NCBI RefSeq assembly: GCF_016888445.1
Contig: NZ_JAFEKF010000006.1
Coordinates: 49,681-113,680 of the forward strand
DNA: 64,000 nucleotides
DNA from: Marinomonas ostreistagni
GTDB lineage: Bacteria; Pseudomonadota; Gammaproteobacteria; Pseudomonadales; Marinomonadaceae
Direction: 5' to 3'
The notes under the pieces were generated by a model, which was not told where the DNA came from, made no database searches, and saw only the letters and a list, made by a program, of their open reading frames with translations. Numbering within the stretch: position 1 is the stretch's first letter; each line of letters starts with the position of its first letter. Positions 44,086-50,628 of the stretch are shown here, piece after piece. The position numbers were made by a program, and so were the translations under genes.

Positions 44086-44403
44086 ATGAAGAAAACGATT
44101 CTCTTACTGACCACACTTATTACCTTAAGCGGGTGCAGCCTGCTGCCAGAGCCTTATAAACCGCCCGTTGTGCAAGGTAACGTCATTAAAACAGAACAGG
44201 TACAACAACTCCAACTTGGGATGACCGAATCTCAGGTCATGTATGTACTGGGTACCCCAATGGTGCAAAACACTGTTCAACCAAACCTGTGGCATTACCT
44301 ATTTACCAGTCGTTACACCAATAAAGACAGCATCGTCAGTGAAGTTAAGCACCTGACGCTGACGTTTGACAACGGCCGCTTACAAAACATCCAACAGAGA
44401 TAA
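44086..44403 (+). CDS. bamE: Outer membrane assembly lipoprotein BamE
   Basis: A 105-aa lipoprotein of the BAM complex that inserts outer-membrane proteins. Lipobox LSGC at about residues 14-17, followed by the BamE fold: QQLQLGMTESQVMYVLGTPMVQ, NLWHYLFTS, LTLTFDNGRLQ. AAGGAAAAG precedes the ATG. It diverges from fur and converges with rnfH; a weak AACAGAGA/TCTCTGTT stem followed by TTT spans its stop (44393-44425) and may terminate it. Confidence 0.95.
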   Translation: MKKTILLLTTLITLSGCSLLPEPYKPPVVQGNVIKTEQVQQLQLGMTESQVMYVLGTPMVQNTVQPNLWHYLFTSRYTNKDSIVSEVKHLTLTFDNGRLQNIQQR

Positions 44404-44411
44404 CGTTTTCT

Positions 44412-44702
44412 TTATTTCTCTGTTTTAGCCGCACGGTTGGCCCGAGCTTGTTTCGGGTCAACCTTCAGCTCACGGTAAATCTCCACACGCTCACCAGCAC
44501 GCAGCACATGCTCTTCTGGCTTGCGGATCGCCTTACCAAAAATCCCTAACTTAGGCGCCGTCAAATCCAGCTCTGGAAAAAACGCATCGATATTCGACAT
44601 GCGTACAGCTTCCATCGCGGTACAACCCTCGGCCACATCTAAGGCAACAATTTTTTGCTTCTCGGGCAGCGCGTAGGCTACCTCCACACGGATTTTATCC
44701 AT
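44412..44702 (-). CDS. rnfH: RnfH family protein
   Basis: A 96-aa ubiquitin-like-fold protein: KIRVEVAYALPEKQKIVALDVAEGCTAMEAV and LGIFGKAIRKPEEHVLRAGERVEIYRELKVDPKQAR, where the last segment is the RnfH signature (DRVEIYRPL-DPK). Function unknown despite the name. The ATG at 44702 overlaps the ratA stop, so it is translated by coupling; an open frame upstream within ratA is not used by the family. Confidence 0.94.
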   Translation of the reverse strand: MDKIRVEVAYALPEKQKIVALDVAEGCTAMEAVRMSNIDAFFPELDLTAPKLGIFGKAIRKPEEHVLRAGERVEIYRELKVDPKQARANRAAKTEK

Positions 44703-45123
44703 AGACAACCTTCGCTCGTTCACTAAAGGCTTCAACCATCGCATTGGCAACCTGTCCAAACACGCCACCAAAGGCAAATTTCAACATACCGCTTAGCTCA
44801 AAGTCGATGCTTAACGCTATTTTACACGTTGTTTCGGACAAAGGCTCGAACGTCCACACACCATGCAGGCGTTTAAACGGACCTTCGACCAATTTCATCT
44901 CCACACGCGACGGCTCGGTCAAAACATTGCGCGTGGTAAACGACTGACGCACTGGGCCTTTGCCCACATCAAGCGTCGCGACGATTTCATTATCGGTGCG
45001 CTTAAGCGTACGCGCGCCCAAACAACCGGGGAGAAACTCTGGGTATTGCTCAAAGTCATTAACCAAGTCAAACATCTGCTTTTGACTGTAATTTACGTGA
45101 GCAAACTTCTGAATATGGCTCAA
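44695..45123 (-). CDS. ratA: RatA / COQ10-family START-domain protein
   Basis: A 142-aa START-domain protein (SHIQKFAHVNYSQKQMFDLVNDFEQYPEFLPGC ... GPFKRLHGVWTFEPL). E. coli RatA was described as a 50S-binding toxin; the family also includes ubiquinone-binding Coq10, the likelier general role. It starts at TTG 45123, with AGGAG inside the last codons of the upstream NSS gene, so it is coupled to it. The ATG of rnfH overlaps its stop. Confidence 0.93.
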   Translation of the reverse strand: MSHIQKFAHVNYSQKQMFDLVNDFEQYPEFLPGCLGARTLKRTDNEIVATLDVGKGPVRQSFTTRNVLTEPSRVEMKLVEGPFKRLHGVWTFEPLSETTCKIALSIDFELSGMLKFAFGGVFGQVANAMVEAFSERAKVVYG

Positions 45124-45124
45124 A

Positions 45125-46483
45125 CTAAACTCCTATCCATCCCGCCAGCGTAATCAAAATGGCTGCCGGAATGCTGACGTATTTCAATGTAGTGTACCAC
45201 CAACGGAAATGGTTCACGTTTTTGGCAATCATCTCGTTTTTCAGAATGGGCTCAGGCACCACCCACGCCACCAAAATCGACAACGCAATCGCCGCAATCG
45301 GTAGCAAAATCAACGAGGTCAGATTGTCCAGCAATTCAAAGGTGTTAAGACCAAACAAAATCTTGGCATTCCAATGGCTAAACGACAGCACAATGGCAAT
45401 ACCGATAAACCAGATTGCCGAGCCTAGAATAAAGGCCGCCTTCAGACGACCGATGTAAAAGCGCTCATGCATCCAAGAGACAAACAGCTCCATCATCGAG
45501 ATCGCCGACGTCAACGCCGCCACGGCCAACAAGACAAAAAACACCAAGCCAAACACCTGACCACCCGGTAACAAACCAAAAATGATCGGCAATGACACAA
45601 ATGGCAAACTTGGCCCCGAATCCACCGCCACACCAAACTGGAAAGTCAGCGGAAAAATAATCAAAGCGGCCAACACGGAGACCAATAAGTCTAACCCAAC
45701 GACAATCGTGCACGCTTTTGCAATCGACATACGCTTGCTCATATACGCACCATAGGAAAACATCGCTCCTAGGCCCACACCCAAGCTAAACAACGCATGA
45801 CCGATGGCCGACAACGCCACCTCAAAGGTCACATCCTCCCAGCGCAGCTGCGTAATAAAGCCCAACGCCGCACCACTCTCACCGGTCGCCAATGCATACA
45901 CCGACAACAGCACCAACATAGTAATCAATGCCGGCAACAAGATACGCACCACACTCGATAAACCACGCGTCACCGCTTGCCCAACCGTTAGAATCACTAG
46001 CGCCATAAACAGCGTGTGCCAAAAAATCATCTCTACCGGTGAAGATAGAAACGTCTGAAACAGCACTTCAGATTCAATTTTGTCCAAACCCTCTAACACG
46101 CCCGTCACCGAACGCTGGGCGTAAGCAAACGCCCAACCAGCGATAACACTGTAAAAGGTCAGAATCAAAATACCAGTGATACCCGCCAAATACGGCACCG
46201 CGACCCAGTATTTTGGAACCACTTTGCGCTCGGCCAAATCATTGACCGTATCCACAGGGTTAGAGCGCACCGTGCGCCCCAGCGCCACTTCGGCCATCAG
46301 CATCGGCAAGCCCACGCCCACCAAGCACAAGCAATAGATCAGTAAAAATGCACCGCCACCATTGGAGCCCAACATGTAAGGGAACTTCCAGATGTTGCCC
46401 AAGCCGATAGCGGACCCCGCCGCGGCAAAAATAAAAATCCAAGGGCTAGACCAAATGCCTTGTAAACAGCGACTCTCGGGCAT
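45125..46483 (-). CDS. Sodium:neurotransmitter-symporter (NSS/SNF) family transporter
   Basis: A 452-aa inner-membrane protein with about eleven or twelve hydrophobic segments. TM1 has the NSS hallmark AAAGSAIGLGNIWKFPYMLGSNGGGAF (unwound substrate/Na+ site), and TM6 contains FSLGVGLGAMFSYGAYM. It takes up amino acids or related compounds with Na+; the substrate is unknown. It overlaps ratA's ribosome binding site at its end, giving the operon NSS-ratA-rnfH. It diverges from smpB. Confidence 0.93.
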   Translation of the reverse strand: MPESRCLQGIWSSPWIFIFAAAGSAIGLGNIWKFPYMLGSNGGGAFLLIYCLCLVGVGLPMLMAEVALGRTVRSNPVDTVNDLAERKVVPKYWVAVPYLAGITGILILTFYSVIAGWAFAYAQRSVTGVLEGLDKIESEVLFQTFLSSPVEMIFWHTLFMALVILTVGQAVTRGLSSVVRILLPALITMLVLLSVYALATGESGAALGFITQLRWEDVTFEVALSAIGHALFSLGVGLGAMFSYGAYMSKRMSIAKACTIVVGLDLLVSVLAALIIFPLTFQFGVAVDSGPSLPFVSLPIIFGLLPGGQVFGLVFFVLLAVAALTSAISMMELFVSWMHERFYIGRLKAAFILGSAIWFIGIAIVLSFSHWNAKILFGLNTFELLDNLTSLILLPIAAIALSILVAWVVPEPILKNEMIAKNVNHFRWWYTTLKYVSIPAAILITLAGWIGV

Positions 46484-46647
46484 ACATTAAGCTCTCAAGT
46501 TGTGTATAGCGATTGTTGAAGTCTTGCAGAACAACAGCCTGCACCGAATTTACTTAAATACTCAAAGTTCTAAATTTTCTTACATTAAAGCGCATAGCTC
46601 AAGAAAAGCATGGGCTTTTCAATTTATCGACCGTATAATTTCTATCT

Positions 46648-47127
46648 ATGAGTAAAGCAAAGAAAAAATCAAACAGCTCTGGCACGATCGCTCTCAACAA
46701 GCGCGCGCGCCACGATTACTTCGTCGACCAGAAGTTTGAAGCGGGTTTAGAGCTATCTGGCTGGGAAGTCAAAAGTCTACGCGAAGGCAAAGCGCAGCTT
46801 GTGGATAGTTACGTCATTATCCACCAGAACGAAGCCTACCTGATCGGCGCACGCATCACGCCACTACTAAGTGCCTCGACACACGTAGTGTGTGAACCTG
46901 TGCGCATGCGTAAACTGCTGCTTCACCGCCGTGAGATTGATCGCATCATTCAGGTAACCGAGCAAAAAGGTAAAACCTGTGCGGCCATGGCTCTTTACTG
47001 GAAAGGCAACAAGATCAAATGTGAAGTCGCGTTGGTTACGGGTAAAAAAGACCACGACAAACGTGACACCGCAAAAGAACGCGATTGGGCCCGCGATAAA
47101 GAACGCCTAATGAAGCAAAAAGTCTAG
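46648..47127 (+). CDS. smpB: SsrA-binding protein SmpB
   Basis: Binds tmRNA and places it in the A site of stalled ribosomes for trans-translation. The 159-aa protein has the core [34 protein letters not shown] and the basic C-terminal tail [25 protein letters not shown], which folds in the mRNA channel. Its RNA partner ssrA lies 71 bp downstream. Confidence 0.98.
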   Translation: MSKAKKKSNSSGTIALNKRARHDYFVDQKFEAGLELSGWEVKSLREGKAQLVDSYVIIHQNEAYLIGARITPLLSASTHVVCEPVRMRKLLLHRREIDRIIQVTEQKGKTCAAMALYWKGNKIKCEVALVTGKKDHDKRDTAKERDWARDKERLMKQKV

Positions 47128-47145
47128 TTTCCACACTGTGGAAAC
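47127..47145 (+). other. Palindrome between smpB and ssrA
   Basis: GTTTCCACA-C-TGTGGAAAC, a perfect 9-bp dyad with a 1-nt centre, overlapping the smpB stop. It lacks a T tract. It may be an operator or a weak RNA hairpin between the two trans-translation genes. Confidence 0.5.
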
Positions 47146-47198
47146 TAAGCGCCTCTCTAGCTAATCGTTAAAGTATTCGCTAGAATGGCCACAACTTC

Positions 47199-47561
47199 GG
47201 GGATGACTTGGTTTCGACGCCGGTTACAAAACCTGAGGTGCATGTCGAGAGTGATACGTGATCTCGTAAATCCACATGTATCATCTATATAGTCGCAAAC
47301 GACGAAAACTACGCTCTAGCAGCTTAATAACCTGCTAGTGTGCTGCCCCTAGGTTGCTTGTAGCCCAGGATTCCGCAGTATCATAAATTACAAGATGCTA
47401 TCCGATGCCCTGCCTGGGGATAAGGATCTAAGATCAAACAGGCTCGCCGACTACACCCTGTCCTTCGGGCGGTAGTTGGTCAAACAATAGAATGGACTAA
47501 ACATGTAGATCCGATGGCAGAGGACTGGCGGACGGGGGTTCGAATCCCCCCATCTCCACCA
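47199..47561 (+). ncRNA. ssrA: Transfer-messenger RNA (tmRNA)
   Basis: A 363-nt tmRNA. The 5' end GGGGATGA pairs with the 3' CATCTCC-ACCA acceptor end; the T-arm has GGGTTCGAATCCCC and the CCA is encoded. The tag reading frame begins at the resume codon GCA in TAGTCGCAAACGACGAAAAC and encodes ANDENYALAA followed by TAA, the usual proteobacterial tag. Rescues stalled ribosomes with SmpB. Its 3' end is the attachment site of the mini-island that follows. Confidence 0.98.
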
Positions 47562-47609
47562 GACGTCTAAAAAAGGCCGCTTAGCAATAAGCGGCCTTTT
47601 TTGTGCCTG
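47543..47609. repeat. attL-like repeat at the ssrA 3' end
   Basis: The last 19 nt of tmRNA plus its terminator and TGTGCCTG. The same 66-67-bp sequence recurs at 49341-49406 with only three differences (one C indel, two C-to-T changes), in the same orientation. Confidence 0.85.
47569..47602. terminator. Terminator of ssrA
   Basis: Stem GGCCGCTTA/TAAGCGGCC with loop GCAA, six A before and six T after, so it works in both directions. It lies in the attL repeat. Confidence 0.93.
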
Positions 47610-47641
47610 CAAAAAATAATCGAAATGCGTATCTGTACAAA

Positions 47642-47670
47642 TTGCAACCAGCACCAAACCCTCCTACAAT
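47642..47670 (+). promoter_or_regulatory. Predicted promoter of mazEF
   Basis: TTGCAA (47642-47647) and TACAAT (47665-47670) are separated by exactly 17 bp. Confidence 0.7.
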
Positions 47671-47671
47671 A

Positions 47672-47690
47672 GTAATAACATTGTTATTAC
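47672..47690. promoter_or_regulatory. Palindromic operator of mazEF
   Basis: GTAATAACA-T-TGTTATTAC, a perfect 19-bp odd palindrome directly after the -10 box and over the expected transcription start. AbrB/MazE antitoxins bind such sequences, so MazE/MazEF autorepression is inferred. Confidence 0.72.
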
Positions 47691-47707
47691 ACTCTCGGTG
47701 ACACGCT

Positions 47708-47947
47708 ATGCACACCACACTACGTAAAATAGGCAACTCAAAGGGCATTATTATTCCCGCACATATTATCGAAGCGCTACATATCGATAACGACGTCGAT
47801 ATGTTTATCGAAAATGGTGCTTTGGTACTCAAGCCCACTCAGCAACCTCGTCAAGGCTGGTTTGAAAACTATGACGCGAATAAAGACGATGAACCACTGG
47901 CTGAGATGACAGACTTAGAATCCGAACAAGAGGATTGGGAATGGTAA
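47708..47947 (+). CDS. mazE: MazE-like antitoxin (AbrB/SpoVT domain)
   Basis: A 79-aa antitoxin. N-terminal swapped-hairpin AbrB domain (about 1-45; LRKIGNSKGIIIPAHIIEALHIDNDVDMFIENGALVLKP) binds DNA; the acidic C-terminal tail (WFENYDANKDDEPLAEMTDLESEQEDWEW) would wrap around and inhibit MazF. It overlaps mazF by 7 bp (ATGGTAA) and is first in the operon, behind a promoter and palindromic operator. Confidence 0.92.
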   Translation: MHTTLRKIGNSKGIIIPAHIIEALHIDNDVDMFIENGALVLKPTQQPRQGWFENYDANKDDEPLAEMTDLESEQEDWEW

Positions 47948-48249
47948 AACGTGGCGAGGTCTATTGGGTCGAGCTTGACCCAACTGTGGGCAGCGAGATC
48001 CGCAAAACTCGCCCGTGCTTGGTCATTTCACCAGACGATATGAATCGTGCCCTCCCTAGAGTGATCGTTGCTCCGATCACCTCAAAAGGCCAACCGCTTG
48101 GTTGCCGCCCTGACATCGTCTTAGATGGTAAACCCGGTCGCATCTTACTCGACCAGATTCGTACTGTGGATAAAAAGCGCCTTAAATCACAGCTTGGTAC
48201 CCTTCCATTAGAGCAATGGCACGATACACTGTTGCAGATGCTGGCTTAA
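47941..48249 (+). CDS. mazF: MazF-family mRNA interferase toxin
   Basis: A 102-aa toxin with the MazF/PemK core MVKRGEVYWVELDPTVGSEIRKTRPCLVISPDDMN, VIVAPITSKGQP and GRILLDQIRTVDKKRL. The conserved Arg of RKTRPCLVIS and the T of PITS fit the ribonuclease active site. It cuts RNA at short sequence motifs. The ATG at 47941 overlaps the mazE stop, giving coupled translation. Intact pair, so probably functional addiction cargo of the ssrA island. Confidence 0.93.
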   Translation: MVKRGEVYWVELDPTVGSEIRKTRPCLVISPDDMNRALPRVIVAPITSKGQPLGCRPDIVLDGKPGRILLDQIRTVDKKRLKSQLGTLPLEQWHDTLLQMLA

Positions 48250-48260
48250 GTGGTTAATAA

Positions 48261-48431
48261 ACTTTCGCGAGTCACTTCATAATGAACGGCGGCAACATAC
48301 TTACCCTGCAAAAAATACTCGGTCACACAGATATAAAAATGACTATGCGCTATGCACACCTAGCGCCAGATTATTTAGAAGAAGCCACGAGATTAAATCC
48401 ACTATCATCATTAATACAAGGAAAGTCATGA
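48261..48431 (+). pseudogene. C-terminal fragment of a tyrosine recombinase/phage integrase
   Basis: The frame downstream of TAA at 48258 reads TFASHFIMNGGNILTLQKILGH and then TDIKMTMRYAHLAPDYLEEA, the end of the integrase catalytic domain: the tail of the R-H (RHTFAS) motif, LGH (H in LxHxxI), and the catalytic Tyr in MRYAHLAPD. Everything upstream, including the first catalytic Arg, is missing. The stop overlaps the start of the DUF2971 gene by 1-2 bases. Confidence 0.9.
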
Positions 48432-49213
48432 GTCTCTATAAGTATTATCAACCAGAGTCGGTAGGCTTCATCTTAACAAAGAACGGTGTCAGCGTTAGGC
48501 TCTCGCAACCAGAGTTACTTAATGATCCATTCGAAGGAAAACCGGCTCATTCTCATTTCTTTCTAGAAAGAGATGTCTATGAAGTTTTAGATAATTTCAT
48601 TTCTGAAGATGCCGCCGAAGTTACTGATGAAGAACTATATCTAATTAAAGAAATACCTAAATTTTATCAAAAACAAAAGCATACCAACTGGGCAGTGAAT
48701 AATACATTCGGAATATCCAGCTTTAGTAAAAATGAAAAATCAAACCCCATGTGGGCCTATTACTCAAAAGACCACACCGGATTTTTAATAGAGTTTGAAG
48801 ATTTCAATACAATGAAACCATACTTCCATCATGCTGGACATGGCATATCTGTAAAGTACACAGCTAATAGATACGACCAGAAAGAACATAAAGAATCTTG
48901 GCTGAAGTACATAGTTAACTCAATGATAAGAAAAGATTCCGCTTGGACTCACGAAAGAGAGTTTAGAGTCATCTCTCACCTTGAAGGTGCGCAATACGAT
49001 CAAGTTGATGATATGGGGTTTCCCATCTATTCAATTGAGATTCCGAAAAAACATATTAAAAGAATCATTTTGGGTTATCGATCAAGCAAATCTTTAGCAA
49101 GAAAAGTAATGCTTTGGAAGTTTAAAACTTCTCCTGAAACCCTAGTAGAAAAAGCAACTCTTAATGATGAAAAGTTTTTATTAGACTATGAGCCATTCTA
49201 CCCTCACGCGTAA
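48428..49213 (+). CDS. DUF2971 domain protein (island cargo)
   Basis: A 261-aa protein with the DUF2971 pattern: YKYYQPESVGFILTKNGVSVRLSQPELLNDPFEG near the N-terminus, then GISSFSKNEKSNPMWAYYSKDHTGFLIEFEDF (the family C-S-x-MWxxYxxxHxGxxIxF core) and W-H-E-R-E-F-R (TNWTHEREFRV-like: AWTHEREFRVI). Function unknown; family members are frequent in genomic islands and near restriction/defence genes. The gene is AT-rich and follows the integrase fragment, which suggests acquisition together with it. Confidence 0.86.
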   Translation: MSLYKYYQPESVGFILTKNGVSVRLSQPELLNDPFEGKPAHSHFFLERDVYEVLDNFISEDAAEVTDEELYLIKEIPKFYQKQKHTNWAVNNTFGISSFSKNEKSNPMWAYYSKDHTGFLIEFEDFNTMKPYFHHAGHGISVKYTANRYDQKEHKESWLKYIVNSMIRKDSAWTHEREFRVISHLEGAQYDQVDDMGFPIYSIEIPKKHIKRIILGYRSSKSLARKVMLWKFKTSPETLVEKATLNDEKFLLDYEPFYPHA

Positions 49214-49549
49214 ACAATTTGACACACATCCGACACACAATAGACCTAAAATCACCACAAAATACTGTACAAACATAAATATTAAAATGCCATAAAAATC
49301 AATAACTTACTGTATTTCCCAGCCTTTTAGACAGGGTTATAATCCCCCATCTTCACCAGACGTCTAAAAAAGGCTGCTTAGCAATAAGCGGCCTTTTTTG
49401 TGCCTGTCTATCAACCTCAATTCGCCTCCTTCACGCCCACTTCCCTGATATCTGTAACCTTTTGTCCTATTTCTTGTTTTATACTGAGGTAAGCTTGTGC
49501 GTAGATCGAGCAGTTGAGTGGACGCGATAAGAAAGGTTGAGGTGGCCAT
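49214..49549. other. Gene-free spacer with right island border
   Basis: AT-rich run after the DUF2971 gene (49214-49340), then the attR copy of the ssrA tail (49341-49406), then 143 bp with no coding potential leading to the aaeX-like gene. GAGGTGG before the ATG at 49550 is the ribosome binding site. Confidence 0.75.
49341..49406. repeat. attR-like repeat of the ssrA 3' end and terminator
   Basis: AATCCCCCATCTTCACCAGA onward repeats the ssrA end and its hairpin (GGCTGCTTA/TAAGCGGCC at 49372-49393, one mismatch), then six T and TGTGCCTG. The rest of a tmRNA is absent, as expected for a displaced attachment site. Confidence 0.88.
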
Positions 49550-49750
49550 ATGTTTCAAGAGTTAGCATTGGGTGGTTTGTTGTTTAGCCCGTTGGTGTTG
49601 TTTGCTCTGTTGGCGTTTGGCTTGTCTTGGCTGACGCGTCTGGCGCTGTATAAAACAGGTCTTTATCTAAAGATTTGGCGTGTGGCGTGGTTTGAGGTGG
49701 GCTTGTATGTCTGCTATCTCGCGCTGGTGGTTTTTTGGCTTGGGAGTTAA
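49550..49750 (+). CDS. DUF1656 (AaeX-like) small inner-membrane protein
   Basis: A 66-aa protein with two hydrophobic segments (about 12-30 and 45-64) and the DUF1656 style MFQELALGGLLFSPLV. DUF1656 genes are the first in aaeXAB-type efflux operons. The following HlyD-type gene begins 7 bp after its stop. Its function in the pump is not known. Confidence 0.85.
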   Translation: MFQELALGGLLFSPLVLFALLAFGLSWLTRLALYKTGLYLKIWRVAWFEVGLYVCYLALVVFWLGS

Positions 49751-49757
49751 TACCGAT

Positions 49758-50621
49758 ATGAAACATTCCTTACGCATCGGCTTGACCGTGGCGGTGGTAC
49801 TGCTGGCGATTTTGGCAGGTTACTGGGTCTGGCAACATTATTTGTATTCTCCTTGGACCCGTGATGGCCGTGTGCGGGCGCACGTGATCACCATTGCACC
49901 GGATGTATCGGGGTGGGTCACTAAGCTTCATGTGCGTGATAACGAAGAAGTACGTAAAGGCGAGGTGATTTTAACCATTGATGATGCGCGGGCCCGTACC
50001 CAGGTGGCGCAATTAGAAGCGCAAGTAGAGAGTAATCGCTACGCCCTCGAGTTAGCCCAACATCAATACGAACGTCGCCAAAAATTGAGCCAGCAAGGCC
50101 AGTTGGTGTCCGACGAAACCACTGAAAGCGCACGTATTGAGGTGCAACGTGCTCGCGCCGCATTAAAGTTAAGCCAAGCCGAACTGCAAGCAGCCGAGCT
50201 TGATGTAGAACGCTCGGTGGTACGCGCCCCAGAAGATGGCTATATCGTTAATCTTAACCTGCGTGAAGGCAACTATGTCAGCCAAGGCAATGCCGTATTG
50301 TCGCTGGTACAAAAAGGCTCGCTCTATGTCACCGGCTATTTTGAAGAAACCAAACTGCCACGCATTCACGAAGGCCAGGCAGCTAAGATCACTTTAATGA
50401 GTGGCGGACACACGCTAACGGGCACAGTCTCAAGTATCGGGAAAGCCATTGCCGATGCCAATACCACAGGCAACAGCCAATTACTGCCGCAGGTACAACA
50501 AACGTTTAACTGGGTACGTTTGGCACAGCGCATTCCAGTGGATATCACACTCGATCCCGTTGATGACGTACATTTAAGCGCTGGCATGACAGTATCAATC
50601 CGCTTAGAAAGCGACGAGTAA
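49758..50621 (+). CDS. HlyD/AaeA-type periplasmic adaptor subunit
   Basis: A 287-aa membrane-fusion protein: N-terminal transmembrane anchor (about 5-26), lipoyl/barrel segment (VSGWVTKLHVRDNEEVRKGEVILTIDDARAR), long helical hairpin (about 80-150), and second lipoyl/beta-barrel half (VVRAPEDGYIVNLNLREGNYV). It links the FUSC pump to an outer-membrane channel. The start is ATG 49758, 7 bp after the DUF1656 gene. Confidence 0.93.
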   Translation: MKHSLRIGLTVAVVLLAILAGYWVWQHYLYSPWTRDGRVRAHVITIAPDVSGWVTKLHVRDNEEVRKGEVILTIDDARARTQVAQLEAQVESNRYALELAQHQYERRQKLSQQGQLVSDETTESARIEVQRARAALKLSQAELQAAELDVERSVVRAPEDGYIVNLNLREGNYVSQGNAVLSLVQKGSLYVTGYFEETKLPRIHEGQAAKITLMSGGHTLTGTVSSIGKAIADANTTGNSQLLPQVQQTFNWVRLAQRIPVDITLDPVDDVHLSAGMTVSIRLESDE

Positions 50622-50628
50622 ACCGCCC

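Larger units (their letters stand above)
47543..49406. mobile_element. Relic mini-island integrated at the 3' end of ssrA
   Basis: About 1.86 kb bounded by direct repeats of the tmRNA tail and terminator. Contents: mazE-mazF, a 3' fragment of a tyrosine recombinase, and a DUF2971 gene. tmRNA genes are standard targets of tyrosine-recombinase islands, which regenerate the gene end at one border and leave a copy at the other. With only the integrase's last part left, the element should not be able to move on its own. The right part (48.4-49.3 kb) is clearly more AT-rich than the surrounding chromosome. Confidence 0.85.
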
